64,000 nucleotides of DNA from DAOVXM01 sp963746255 (GTDB lineage: Bacteria > Chloroflexota > Anaerolineae > Anaerolineales > UBA4823): NCBI GenBank assembly GCA_963746255.1, contig CAVVAJ010000007.1, forward strand, positions 1,116,001 through 1,180,000. Reading direction: 5' to 3'. The notes under the pieces were generated by a model. That model was given only the letters and a program-made list of their open reading frames with translations. It did not search any database and had not been told where the DNA came from. A program made the translations under genes and the position numbers. The first letter of the stretch is position 1. Each line of letters starts with the position of its first letter. Below, piece by piece: positions 17,358-27,836 of the stretch.

Positions 17358-18861
17358 TTATGGGGTGGATTCGAGGCGGCTGTATAGGTAATTTACATTG
17401 TAAAGACGGTTTACCAACTCTTCGCTGATTGCGTTTTCTCCCATCCTCCAGGTCCAATTCCCGCTCGGATTCCCTGGATAGTTCATGCGAGCGGAATTAT
17501 CAAGGTTTAGAAAATCCTGGATGGGGGCTATAGCAATCATTGCAACAGAAGCCCAACTAGCCCTGATTAAATCCCAGGCAACATCATGTCCGTCACAGTT
17601 CAGATAGCGACGATAGAAACCTCTTTCTTCTTCTGAAACACGTTCATACCATCCACGTGCAGTATCATTATCGTGTGTACCGGTGTAAACCACGCAATTG
17701 CGTGGGTAATTGTGCGGCAGGAAAGGATCATTGGGGTCGCCGCTAAAGGCGAACTGCAGTATTTTCATTCCGGGCAATCGGAAATTCTCGCGTAATTCAA
17801 TGACATCTGGTGTGATAACGCCCAAATCTTCCGCGATGATAGGCAGATCACCGAGTGCCTGTTGGATAGAAGATAAGAATTGCTTCCCGGGACCTGGCAC
17901 CCACACACCTGTCTCGGCGGTTGGTGCATCAGCAGGGATTTGCCAGTAACCCGCAAACCCTCTGAAATGGTCGAGTCTAACAATATCAACCATGTTCAAT
18001 ACTGAGCGGAAACGTTCCACCCACCATGAATAATTTTGGGACTTGTGTTGATCCCAAATATACAGTGGGTTTCCCCAAAGCTGACCGGTTGGCGAGAAGT
18101 AATCCGGAGGTACGCCTGCCACCACAGTCGGAAATCCATTACTATCTAGGTGGAATAGCTCTGGGTTTGCCCATACATCCGCGCTATCATGGGCGACAAA
18201 AATAGGCATATCTCCAATGATCTGGATGTTTTTACTTTTTGCGTGTCCTCTTAATTTGTTCCATTGATGGTAGAAGACATATTGGCGGAATTTTTGTCGG
18301 TCAATTGCGATCTTTAATTCTTTGCGAACTGCTGCTAGCGCAGTTGGTTCTCGTTTTCGTATCGCCTCTTGCCAGGACACCCAAGGCGCTCCAGCATGTT
18401 TTTCCTTTAATGCCATGAATAATGCGAAGTCATCCAGCCATTGTTCATTTTGCTGCCGGAATAAGTCGTATTCAGTGTTTAATTGGGGAAGCGTTTATAC
18501 GTTCAAATTGGATGTATGCTCGGTCTAACACGCCACTTTTCCATGGAATTATCTTCCCATAGTCAATTATTCCGTTTTGGAGTATAGGACGTTCGATTAG
18601 GTCGTTTGTATGCAGTAATTGCTCTTGAAAGAGCTCATCTGGACTGATGATATTTGGATTGCCAGCAAACGCGGAAAAACATTGGTACGGTGAATCACCA
18701 TACCCGGTTGGTCCCAATGGCAGGACCTGCCAGAGACTGCAGCCGCTTTCGGCGAGAAAATCTAACCAGCGGTGCGCTTGAGGCCCGATATCGCCAATCC
18801 CATAAGGACCAGGTAGACTTGTCGGGTGAAGCAAGATACCAGAAGCGCGGTCATACTTCAT
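17358..18861 (-). CDS. malQ: 4-alpha-glucanotransferase (amylomaltase), frameshifted
   Basis: Amylomaltase (GH77) transfers alpha-1,4-glucan segments between maltodextrins. The N-terminal frame starts at ATG 18861 (MKYDRASGILLHPTSLPG) and ends prematurely at 18472. The next frame continues without loss of sequence (LPQLNTEYDLFRQQNEQWLD) to 17358, with the catalytic segments VRLDHFRGFAGYW (nucleophile Asp), IIAEDLGVI (acid Glu) and YTGTHDNDT (Asp). The total matches the usual ~500 residues with one extra base, probably in the GGGG run at 18485-18488. Its start overlaps the glgC stop by 11 nt, so it is the last gene of the glycogen operon. Confidence 0.92.
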
Positions 18862-20113
18862 AAGGCAGCCTCTTCGTTTGGATATAGTCGTCACTGCGGG
18901 TGTAATTGCTTGGGAAGTCCTCTTCAATAACATCAGTCGCTATCACACCACCTGCTTCGATGATCTGATTAGGAGGGATCACGCTGCTTTTTCCAATCAT
19001 CGTGACCATGAGAGGCTGGTCGGCTTTCCGTACACCAACCTTTGCTGATCCACCTATTGTTGCTCGTTTATCAATGATCGCCCGGTTGACTTCTGCACCT
19101 ATTTCTATGACGGTGTTATTAAGAACGATCAATTCGACAATTTTTGCCCCCGGTTTGACGCGCACTCCTGGAGCGAGAATGCTGCGTTCGATATATGCCC
19201 CAGTGGAGATGACACATCCGTCAGTGATCATACTGTCGACGATGTTCGCACCCCCTGCGATTGACACCGGTGGACGTTCCTCAGTGCGAGTGTGTATTAT
19301 CCAGGAGCGATCATTCAAGTCAATGGAGGGCTTTTCCTTCAGCAAATCCATATGCGCATCCCAGTATGAATCGACCGTACCAACATCCACCCAGTACCCT
19401 GAAAATGGGAATGTATACACACCATACCCAGCAGAAATCATGGCAGGTAGGATATCTTTCCCGAAATCATGGCTCGATGCAAGGTTTTCGTGATCTTGCC
19501 AGAGAACAGTGTCCAAGGCTTCACGATTAAATAGATATACGCCCATATTGGCAAGAGTTGAGGGTGGATCTTGCGGCTTCTCGACAAAGGATGTCACGCG
19601 ATAATCTTGTTCAGTACCTACAATTCCAAAACGAGATGCTTCGCTGGTGGGGACCATTATCGAAGCCATGGTAAGGTCTGCGTTATGGTCCATATGGAAG
19701 GCGACCATGGCGTCATAATTCATCTCGTAAATATGGTCGCCCGATAGGATTAATACCAACTCGGGGTCTCTCTGTTTGATAAAACGAAAGTTTTGCTGAA
19801 CTGCGTCTGCCGTTCCCAGATACCAATCAGAAACTCCGCGTGCTTTATAAGGAGTATACATGCGCACACCACCGGTGAAATCGCGGTTAAGGTCCCAGGG
19901 ACCTCCAGATCCGATGTGCTCTATCAATGAGTGCGGCCGGTATTGGGCGAGGATCATCACATCGAAAATCCCCGAGTTGACACAGTTCGAAAGTGTGAAA
20001 TCGATGATCCGGTATTTTCCCGCGAATGGTACCGCCGGTTTGGTACGTTTGGCGGTTAAGATACCCAGACGGGAACCTTCACCGCCAGCAAGAATGACAG
20101 CACGGGTTTTCAT
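18851..20113 (-). CDS. glgC: Glucose-1-phosphate adenylyltransferase (ADP-glucose pyrophosphorylase)
   Basis: 420 aa. Makes ADP-glucose, the committed step of glycogen synthesis. The nucleotide-binding motif AGGEGSRLGILTAKRTKPAV is at residues ~10-29, followed by YRIIDFTLSNCVNSGI, the glucose-1-P site region (FVEKPQDPP) and a C-terminal left-handed beta-helix of hexapeptide repeats (INRAIIDKRATIG-like). AGAGGTCAACC precedes the ATG. It lies between glgA and malQ on the same strand. Confidence 0.96.
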   Translation of the reverse strand: MKTRAVILAGGEGSRLGILTAKRTKPAVPFAGKYRIIDFTLSNCVNSGIFDVMILAQYRPHSLIEHIGSGGPWDLNRDFTGGVRMYTPYKARGVSDWYLGTADAVQQNFRFIKQRDPELVLILSGDHIYEMNYDAMVAFHMDHNADLTMASIMVPTSEASRFGIVGTEQDYRVTSFVEKPQDPPSTLANMGVYLFNREALDTVLWQDHENLASSHDFGKDILPAMISAGYGVYTFPFSGYWVDVGTVDSYWDAHMDLLKEKPSIDLNDRSWIIHTRTEERPPVSIAGGANIVDSMITDGCVISTGAYIERSILAPGVRVKPGAKIVELIVLNNTVIEIGAEVNRAIIDKRATIGGSAKVGVRKADQPLMVTMIGKSSVIPPNQIIEAGGVIATDVIEEDFPSNYTRSDDYIQTKRLPYEV

Positions 20114-20227
20114 GGTTGACCTCTTATCGGTACATAGTTAAACACTTTATTGATACATAAATATATGATCGACTGAATATTTGATGTTTGTTTTTCTAGA
20201 ACAGGCTTGTTAGCAGGGCTTATTTGT

Positions 20228-21667
20228 TCACATTCGAATTATTTGGTTATAGATACTGATGTATTGCTTTGCTGATCGCTCCCAAGAAAAATCTTGGATC
20301 ATACCGTTTTTTTGGGTTGACCACCAGTTCTTCTTTCGCTTAAAAACTGTTAAACCTCGACGCAGCGCTGCTGCTAGATCCGCGGCACTTGCATGTTCGA
20401 ATAAAAATCCTGTTTGCGTTTTTCGGATACCCTCATCAATGATAGTATCTTTTAGACCTCCAACGGCTCGAGCTACGGGCACACAACCATACAACATGGC
20501 AATCATCTGTGTTAGCCCGCACGGTTCGTAACGCGAAGGTATCAATAAAATATCAGCACCACCATAGATTCTTCGGCTGAGATTATGATCATAACGGATT
20601 TCAGCTTTTACGCGGTCGGGGAATATAGTTTCCAACTGCCGCATTTCACTCTCCAGTTCTGGAACACCATTGCCTAAGATGACCAATTGCCAAGGGTGAT
20701 CACTGATGGCATGCAGAGCTGCGGGCAATAGGTCAACGCCCTTTTGTGGATCAAGGCGGCTGATCATGGCAAACAGTGGTATATCGTGGTCTTGGGATAT
20801 GCTAAGCTCTTTTTGTAGCGCACGCTTATTGCTCTGCCGACGATCGATCGTATCCACATCGTACCTGCTGGGCAGTGCCATATCCGATACTGGATCCCAT
20901 TGTTCAACAGACAAACCGTTCAAGACGCCAGTTATTGATGCCTGGCGAGTTCTTAAGAAACTGTCCAAACCGGAACCAAATTCAGGCGTCAGTATTTCCT
21001 GAGCGTAGCTGGGCGACACAGTAATGATCTGGTCACACGAAAGTAAACCTAAGGGAAGCGGCAACGCTTGCGCCCACAAGGGCAAGTCTGATTTAGTGGC
21101 TGGTGGCAACCCAAAGGATTGCAGTGCGGATTCAGCGCCAGTACCGAGGTATGGTAAATTGTGTACACCCAGAACACTAGCGATTACAGAGCTTCTGTCA
21201 CTAATTCTCCGGGATAAACTAAGTGCATATACAGCAGGTGCTGTGTGCCAATCATTGGCGTGTAATATATTAGGTGACCAATCAATATGCTCCAACAGTC
21301 GCAGTGCAGCCATCGAGAAGAATGTATATTTATATCCATCAATAGCGTTATTTCCAGAATACACTGGCGCCACTGCCGAGATCGGATCCCCGCTGATAAA
21401 ATAGACGATTAAACCGTCGAAATCCGCCTTGAAAACAACTGCCTCAATCTTCCCATCTTGATGGTTGATATCATAGCGAGCAATTTGCTGCAGCGATAAG
21501 TTCTGTTGCTGGATGTTGCCATGTAATGGAATCGCCAGTCTTGTATCTACGCCTGCTCTGATCAGCGCGTAGGGTAATGAACCAGCTACGTCCCCAAGTC
21601 CACCGATTTTAACAAATGGCTCAGCTTCAGCTGCAAGGAAAAATACTTTTAATCGATCAGTATCCAT
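20228..21667 (-). CDS. glgA: Glycogen synthase (ADP-glucose type, GT5)
   Basis: 479 aa. Extends alpha-1,4-glucan from ADP-glucose. The N-terminal VKIGGLGDVAGSLPYAL (ADP-glucose binding K-x-G-G-L) is followed by ILHANDWHTA and the C-terminal SRYEPCGLTQMIAMLYG motif with the conserved Glu. Length is normal for bacterial GlgA. It lies 90 nt downstream of the GH13 gene and 114 nt upstream of glgC. Confidence 0.96.
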   Translation of the reverse strand: MDTDRLKVFFLAAEAEPFVKIGGLGDVAGSLPYALIRAGVDTRLAIPLHGNIQQQNLSLQQIARYDINHQDGKIEAVVFKADFDGLIVYFISGDPISAVAPVYSGNNAIDGYKYTFFSMAALRLLEHIDWSPNILHANDWHTAPAVYALSLSRRISDRSSVIASVLGVHNLPYLGTGAESALQSFGLPPATKSDLPLWAQALPLPLGLLSCDQIITVSPSYAQEILTPEFGSGLDSFLRTRQASITGVLNGLSVEQWDPVSDMALPSRYDVDTIDRRQSNKRALQKELSISQDHDIPLFAMISRLDPQKGVDLLPAALHAISDHPWQLVILGNGVPELESEMRQLETIFPDRVKAEIRYDHNLSRRIYGGADILLIPSRYEPCGLTQMIAMLYGCVPVARAVGGLKDTIIDEGIRKTQTGFLFEHASAADLAAALRRGLTVFKRKKNWWSTQKNGMIQDFSWERSAKQYISIYNQIIRM

Positions 21668-21757
21668 TATCTCTCGACGGAATGATATTGGCTGGAGTTG
21701 ATTGGCGATTTCGTTGTTCGCTGCGCAACCGTCTGTGCAGAAAAAGTGATATTGTTG

Positions 21758-24700
21758 TTATTTCAAAGCTGCAATCAATCTTTCGACTTGGTACTGGGAT
21801 AGTTTACCTGCCCCTAAGACCTTCTGGGCTATCGAATAACTCTTGAGGACCCTCTCAATGAGATGCTCTTCCTTCTTTGTGACGCTTACCGCTCTGGATG
21901 ATGCAGTAATTTGAATGATAGAGGCAACATATAGATTCCAAATTAGGTTCTCAAAAGCTTCCTGATTAAACCAGATGATGTCTTGATAACGATTCACGCC
22001 GAGATATTGTTGAACTTCATGGTCTTCAAGCAGCGTAAGCACTATTTGGTAGGCATTTTTATTACGAGAGCTATCTCCATCCCAAACATGCTGGTGAGTG
22101 ACTAAGATTTTTATTAGTGTCAGATTCCTCTCAGTTGTCTCTCGGTTGATTCCCATCTCCCCAAAAGTAAGCAGAATATGCTTTCCCAACAACCATTCAT
22201 CGATCCATGCCCGGCTGATTTCGGGGTAATCACTTGCAGACATGCATTTTCCAAGCTTGCAAGTGATGATCAATGTAAAGAGGGTTGACCAGAGTTGTAG
22301 ATCACCCTCGCACCAGGGATTTGCTAAATCATTGCTTCTGCTTGATTCTCGAATTTGATCTTTTGATATAAAGTAGCTGACTGCATCACGCAGCTCTTCG
22401 TTTGGCTGACTAAATAATCGGTTGCCGTACTGAGGTGCATACAGCAACGCATCTAGTTCGGTAAGGATTTCATTTACAATACCATCGATTTCTGAGGTAT
22501 GACCAACATAACGATTGATCTCGCTGAGCAAATTCTGGATTTTTACTTGAATCTCATTGAGCACTGGGCGGGATGCTTTCGCTGTGTCTTCTTTGAGTAT
22601 TCGGTGATCGATAAACCATCTTAGCTGTCCAACGTTAATTAAATCGCGGTACGGGTTAAGGACAGGCTGGAGGATGATCTCACGAGATACTTCATTGATA
22701 TCAGGTACACCGCGCCCGCCCAGATAGGCAGTAAGCTGGGCGTACTGGTTCCATTGGTTGTCTTGGACTTCTCTGAAATCCATAAAGGCATGGTACTGAT
22801 AAGCAGCTAATTCCAGCCAAAGCCCTTGCTCGTATAGCTGGGCATTGCTGCGGATATATTCCAAACCGGATATCTCGTCGCGAAATATGGTGTAATGATC
22901 TCCACTTGGAGATAGTGCCAGCGATTCCGCCAAAGAAAACTGGCGCAACTCTTTATGATTAAAGGTTGAATTATCAATGGGATATCCCGTTGACATACGG
23001 ATCCAACCGTGTGTGTGCGCATATTTGTTGTGGTAAATTACCAGGGTTTTTTGTTCTCCTGCCCGATTGGAATATGCATATACGTCCTCATTCACTGTCC
23101 CTTCTGGAGTGAAAAAATCATAAAGTCGAAAATGCTCGGATTCGGCGAAGATGTACCGCCGCTTTAGCAGCGGAAATATCTCTCTTTCATGACGATCAAT
23201 CAGGGAGTTATCAGGTTTTTCATCCCAATAGGCGCGCCGGTACTCCATACCATATTTTTCCGTATAGCCCTCAATTTGCCCGTGACCAAACATTGGTAAG
23301 CCGGGAAGAGTTGCCATTAATACACTTATCCCGAAGTATTTATCCCCGCTGCCAAATTGCTCGATTGCTGTCCGTTCATCTGGGTTATTCATAAAATTAA
23401 CATAGCGTTTGAGTATTTTGGGGTCAAACTCCAAGGTATTCTTAATTACCAAACGATACTCCTGATTTTTCTCATCACGCAGCATATTCATGAATGCGCT
23501 GTTATAGACACGGTGCATCCCTAATGTGCGTACAAAATAACCTTCCATCAACCAGAACGCTTCCGCCAATAGCAGAGTGTCGGGCACTTCCGCTGCCACT
23601 CGGTCAACGACTTCCCGCCAGAATTCCACGGGGATAGCAGCATCGAAATGTTCCTTAGTCATGGCATGTTCAGCGCGTGAGGGGATATCACCACCACTGC
23701 CAGGTTCAGGGTACCATAAGCGCTGAAAGTGCTTTTTTGCCAGCGTCATAGCCGCATCGAAACGGATGATAGGAAATTTCCGTGCTACTGCCAGAATGGT
23801 TTGTGTGACCGCCTCACGTACTTCTGGAAGCAGGTAATTCAGTTGGGCAGTGTCATTCCACGGCATCGACGTACCATCGTTGCCGTGATAAATATACTTT
23901 ACATCGCCGCTTCCATGGTCAGCCCGCTTGAATACCACTGCAGCATCCGTATTGTCATAGTAGTGATCCTCAATATACAAACCAATATGTTCGTTGGTTG
24001 AGAGGTCCGGTCCATTAAAGGTGTAAGATGGAAATGGGCTGTAGTCTTGATGGATGAACCATTCCGGATGGTCAATTATCCATTGTGAATCGATTCCCAT
24101 ATGGTTCGGGACCATATCGGAAGCCAAGCGGATACCTCTCTGCCAGGCACGTTCGCGTAGGTTTTGGTATGCCTCTTCGCCGCCCAAATCATAAGCAATT
24201 TCGTATTTGAACAGTGAATAAGCGGAAGCAACTGCATCAGGGTTCCCGCGTAGTTGCTTGATTCTTTGTGAGACTTGGCTTCGCTCCCAAAGCCCAATTA
24301 GCCACAAACCGCTGAATCCCCAGCGGGCTAATGTTTCCAACTCCTCATCGGGAATTTGATCCAATCGCGTTATTGCGCGCTGGTACTTCTTAGATAATTG
24401 ATCCAGCCAAACGAAGGCATTTTTGGCGATCATCACTAACCTCGGCATCCATTCCTTATCCGCCGAGAAGCGTTCGGTTTCAATGTCTAAACCACTGAAA
24501 TCATAAACTCTTGATGGGCCGGGACCTAGATATATAGCTTTTTCTTCTTCTTTTATCAGATCTAAGCTGCTCAGCAAACGGAATAAATATTTTCCAAGCA
24601 GGTATCCCCAACGGGTGCGGATGTAATCCAATTGGCCAGATAAAGAATGCGGTACTGCGACCGCCGGGCTACGCAGCAAATCGATCAGGTTTTGATGATC

Positions 24701-25310
24701 AGGTCCAAATACCGGTTGGTTATCAAGAAAATCATGTAGCTCATCGATGACATGCAGGTAGGGTGTGTTTTGGCGTAAGTCACTGTCATCGAAGAGTTCA
24801 TTGTAGGGAGAAAAGGCCGGGTTTTTATTTGCTATCCACAGCATTAGTAGCTCTTCCAATAGAAGCTGCCGGTTTGGGAATCCTTCCGTCTCGCCACTCA
24901 GATAATCATTTGCCGTTACCTCCTGGTTGTAGACAGATAAAGGGGGAAAGGTTTTGATAAACTGTAATAATGTTCGGTCAAATTGATCTGGGCTTATTTC
25001 TACGAGGAGGTGATCTACAGGCGGTTTTCATCACATCCGGGTTGCGTTGTCGTTGGTACTCGAAAATTACCAAATGTAATATCTCATCAATTAAACCCAT
25101 TGCATTAATTTGACCTGCGCGGATGGCTCGCTCTGGGTAACTGATTAAATCGCGCTTTTGATTCATGCTTTGAGCAAGCTGTCTAGCAGCATGGTAATTT
25201 GTAAAGATTACATTACCATTTAGCCCAAAAAGCGTTTGATCTAACTGATAATGATCCCGCGCTGCACGAGAAATGTGAAATTCCATATTCTTTATCTTCG
25301 ATTTTGGCAT
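21758..25310 (-). CDS. Very long GH13 alpha-amylase-family enzyme, frameshifted
   Basis: About 1,180 residues after joining two frames. The N-terminal frame (from ATG 25310, preceded by AGAGG) gives MEFHISRAARDHYQLDQTLF and runs into a stop at 24978. The next frame continues (PVDHLLVEISPDQFDRTLL) into the 1,033-aa remainder; removing one base of the A-run (plus-strand T-run 25025-25028) restores one polypeptide. The GH13 barrel shows ASDMVPNHMG (region I), IIRFDAAMTLAKKH (nucleophile Asp), LLLAEAFWLMEG (acid Glu) and NFMNNPDERTA (stabilising Asp; NPD instead of the common NHD). A ~300-residue N-terminal helical part and a ~450-residue C-terminal part match no domain I know. First gene of the operon with glgA, glgC and malQ; likely acts on glycogen or maltodextrin, reaction uncertain. 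Confidence 0.87.
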
Positions 25311-25431
25311 TTTGCCTCTGGCTCCCCTAGAGTTTCAGAATGTGGTGTACTATTGTTCGGATGTCTGAATCCTGCCAAGCGGGAAGCATTCTTAACCGGC
25401 AGATTACATTCGAGTCAATTTATTATAACCG

Positions 25432-25437
25432 CAGTGA
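25432..25437 (-). promoter_or_regulatory. Possible -10 of the glycogen operon
   Basis: TATAAT on the minus strand about 120 bp before the GH13 start; no convincing -35. Confidence 0.35.
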
Positions 25438-25622
25438 CGTTACACATTTCCACAATTGGTTCAAATTCGGGTAAGCGGGGGGTGGATGGGTAGTATTATT
25501 TCATCCTATGGGGCACTAATTTTTTGTCACCTTTTAGCCAGTCTTTGGGCTCATATAGCGATAGGGAGAGGAAATTAGCGAACAGATCTGGGAGGGAGGG
25601 ATGCAAGCAGATAATTCCGAGA

Positions 25623-25631
25623 TGTTATACT
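25623..25631 (+). promoter_or_regulatory. Extended -10 promoter of the sulfurtransferase gene
   Basis: TGT followed by TATACT (25626-25631), with predicted start near 25638, 31 nt before the ATG. Confidence 0.5.
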
Positions 25632-25668
25632 TACTCAAGTGGCTATTCTCATTTTCTGGAGAGTGAAC

Positions 25669-26532
25669 ATGGAATTCAGCACACTCATAACAACTGCACA
25701 ACTTTCTAATGTATTGAGCTCAAATACGCTGGTGATTGTAGATTGCCGCTTTGATTTAGCTGATACTCGGAGGGGTCAGCGTAAATATATCAACTCACAC
25801 ATCCCTAGCGCTCGATACTGCCATCTGGATGACGACCTATGTGGTTCGATGGTCCCCGGAATAACTGGACGTCACCCATTGCCTGATATCGATATGCTAG
25901 TAGATAAATTCTCTTCATGGGGTATCGATGATCAGACCCAAGTTGTTGTTTACGATGATTCCGAACCTGCACCAGGCGCAATTGCTAGTCGATTATGGTG
26001 GTCATTGCAATGGTTAGGACATAATGCAGTGGCCTTATTAGATGGTGGTTGGCAAGCCTGGGTTGCCGAAAAGCGACCTGTGGAAGATGGGCAGTGTATT
26101 AATAGTAGAAAAACTTTCGTCCCACACCCGCGCGATGAGCTTCTCGCTCCGAGTTCCATGGTGGAGGAAATCCGAGTAGATCCAAATTACCGGCTGCTGG
26201 ATTCGCGCACGAGAGATCGATATGAAGGATTGAACGAAACCATCGATCCGGTTGCTGGGCATATACCAGGGGCGTTGTCTTTGCCGTATATTGCCAATGC
26301 TGATCCTGGGGGATATTTATTATCTGCTGAACAGCTGACAGCTCGATTTATAGATGTCATAGGAGAAATCTCCGCTCAAAATGTTGTGTTTTACTGTGGT
26401 TCAGGTGTAACCGCAGCACATAACCTGTTAGCCTATAAACATGCCGGTCTGGGTGACGCTCGTTTATATGTTGGTTCGTGGAGTGATTGGATTACCGATC
26501 CTGCTAGACCAGTCGCGACGCGAGACACTTGA
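25669..26532 (+). CDS. Two-domain rhodanese sulfurtransferase
   Basis: 287 aa with two rhodanese domains. The first (~5-130) begins VIVDCRFDLAD and lacks the catalytic Cys; the second (~155-280) carries the active Cys in FYCGSGVTA. This is the thiosulfate / 3-mercaptopyruvate sulfurtransferase architecture. The loop CGSGVT is closer to 3-mercaptopyruvate sulfurtransferases than to classical rhodanese (CRKGVT), so mercaptopyruvate is a likely donor (inference). The ATG at 25669 follows GGAGAG; an in-frame GTG at 25639 is possible but lacks an SD. Confidence 0.92.
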   Translation: MEFSTLITTAQLSNVLSSNTLVIVDCRFDLADTRRGQRKYINSHIPSARYCHLDDDLCGSMVPGITGRHPLPDIDMLVDKFSSWGIDDQTQVVVYDDSEPAPGAIASRLWWSLQWLGHNAVALLDGGWQAWVAEKRPVEDGQCINSRKTFVPHPRDELLAPSSMVEEIRVDPNYRLLDSRTRDRYEGLNETIDPVAGHIPGALSLPYIANADPGGYLLSAEQLTARFIDVIGEISAQNVVFYCGSGVTAAHNLLAYKHAGLGDARLYVGSWSDWITDPARPVATRDT

Positions 26533-26567
26533 AAGACTTGTCTTATCCGTATCTCTGTACATTAGTT

Positions 26568-26826
26568 TTATAAGTCATCGTAGCGCAAGTCTTCAAGATC
26601 TTTACGGAGTTTATCCTGTTCCGATAACTGCATGTGGGGAACACGATGGACTTTTGAAGCTTGATCAACTCACTCTGCGGCTCGCATATCTTCTAGGGGA
26701 ACATGTCTGACAACACTCCATTTTCCACAGTGGGGGCAGCAGTCGAATTTACCTACTATAACATTAATCCCTCAGACATGAATGCTGAAAGGAATTTTGC
26801 ATTTTGGGCAGAGAGTGCCCTCCCAT
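26568..26826 (-). pseudogene. Decayed small zinc-ribbon protein gene
   Basis: On the minus strand the translation reads EGTLCPKCKIPFSIHV, stop, GINVIVGKFDCCPHCGKWSV, then VRHVPLEDMRAAE, stop, VDQASKVHRVPHMQL, then SEQDKLRKDLEDLRYDDL and a final stop at 26568. CPKC and CCPHCG make a clear zinc-ribbon pair and the frame stays coherent, but two in-frame TGA codons interrupt it and no start codon is present. Confidence 0.55.
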
Positions 26827-26835
26827 AACCTATAA

Positions 26836-27075
26836 TCAGAAGTCGGTGCAGCCTGGCAGAACGGCTATGCTGAAAGACCGATCCGAACGATCAAGGAAGA
26901 AGAAGTGGACCTGTCGGATTATGAGGATTACTGGGATCCCTATTCCCAAATCGGTCAATTTATTGAGCATGTCTACATGCACAAGCGCATCCACTCTGCA
27001 TTGGATTATCTGACACCTGTTGAGTTTGAACATCTTTGGTTCTCTCAACAGGTTGAATTGGAAAGTGTTCACTAA
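26836..27075 (+). pseudogene. C-terminal remnant of an IS3-type transposase
   Basis: About 79 codons, starting right after a stop with no start codon, reading WQNGYAERPIRTIKEEEVDL ... HVYMHKRIHSALDYLTPVEF and ending at TAA 27075. This is the end of the DDE integrase core (QNGYAER...IKEEE...HKRIHSALGYLTPxEF pattern). The catalytic DDE N-terminal two thirds is missing. Just downstream TGTCCGATTTTTGGGGCGCAGTA (27092-27114) has the look of an IS end. No matching left end is visible. Confidence 0.8.
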
Positions 27076-27836
27076 GGAATATCATTTTTGTGTCCGATTT
27101 TTGGGGCGCAGTACACTTGAATGGATAGATCATTCACTGCAACGGTTTGATCGAATTTCTTAATAAAGTGATACGTTTCTATTACTGCCATCTATGGAAA
27201 GTCCTTTTCCGCTGGTTGTTAATTTCTATTTATGCGATCAATATTGTTGAGAGCTCGTGATTGAAAAATTACGCCAAATTTTCGCTCCATTACTGATGTC
27301 AGCACGCCCAGGTTGTCTGGCATAATCGATTGCTTAATCGACCATATTAGGGATCACAAGAAATGGCAAAAGCGTAATGCATTGAGATAACGTTCATAGC
27401 CAGATCCAATTCAGACGCGTAAGATTCTGAGCGAATGTAAATTGTAGCTGCATTAATATTCGCTGCTATGAAGAAACGCAAGATAATCATGATGCCCTCG
27501 AAGACTTGAAATTTAATTATTGGTGCGGTTTTGGATCGTGCACCATATTCTCTGTAAAAGTGTATACGCCGTCTCCATTTATATTAATTTTAGGATTTCA
27601 CTACAACCCCAGTATTTGTTACCTTTGGGAAATATAGGTCTTTTGTTATATTTTTGATCTGGTCATGTTTGCCCAACATTATGAATAAGCCAAATCGTAC
27701 CAAGCATCAAATTGTCATAAATTAAACAATACCGTAGATCAATCGTAGGGCAATAGTCGGTTTGTACTGTGGAAATTCTGGCAGAATTATCAATACGATG
27801 GATTTTGTTATCAGCCTAATGATGATTGGAGGATCT
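27076..27836. other. Gene-poor stretch after the transposase remnant
   Basis: About 760 bp of AT-rich DNA with no coding region or RNA gene that I can support. Together with the two pseudogenes before it, it forms a ~1.3-kb degraded island between the rhodanese and the sigma-like genes. Confidence 0.5.

Larger units (their letters stand above)
25311..25668. other. Divergent intergenic region between GH13 and sulfurtransferase genes
   Basis: 358 bp with no gene that can be supported. It holds a minus-strand TATAAT (plus coordinates 25432-25437) suited to the glycogen operon and a plus-strand extended -10 at 25623-25631. Confidence 0.5.

Noticed and set aside
17191..17457. 88-codon minus-strand frame at the end of malQ
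   Set aside because: Overlaps the malQ C-terminus in another frame and has no ribosome site.
19002..19493. 163-codon plus-strand frame
   Set aside because: Antisense to glgC, whose motifs are intact across this part.
25440..25480. GGTTCAAAT resembling a tRNA T-arm
   Set aside because: No acceptor or anticodon stem can be drawn around it on either strand. No tRNA or rRNA was recognised in the whole window.
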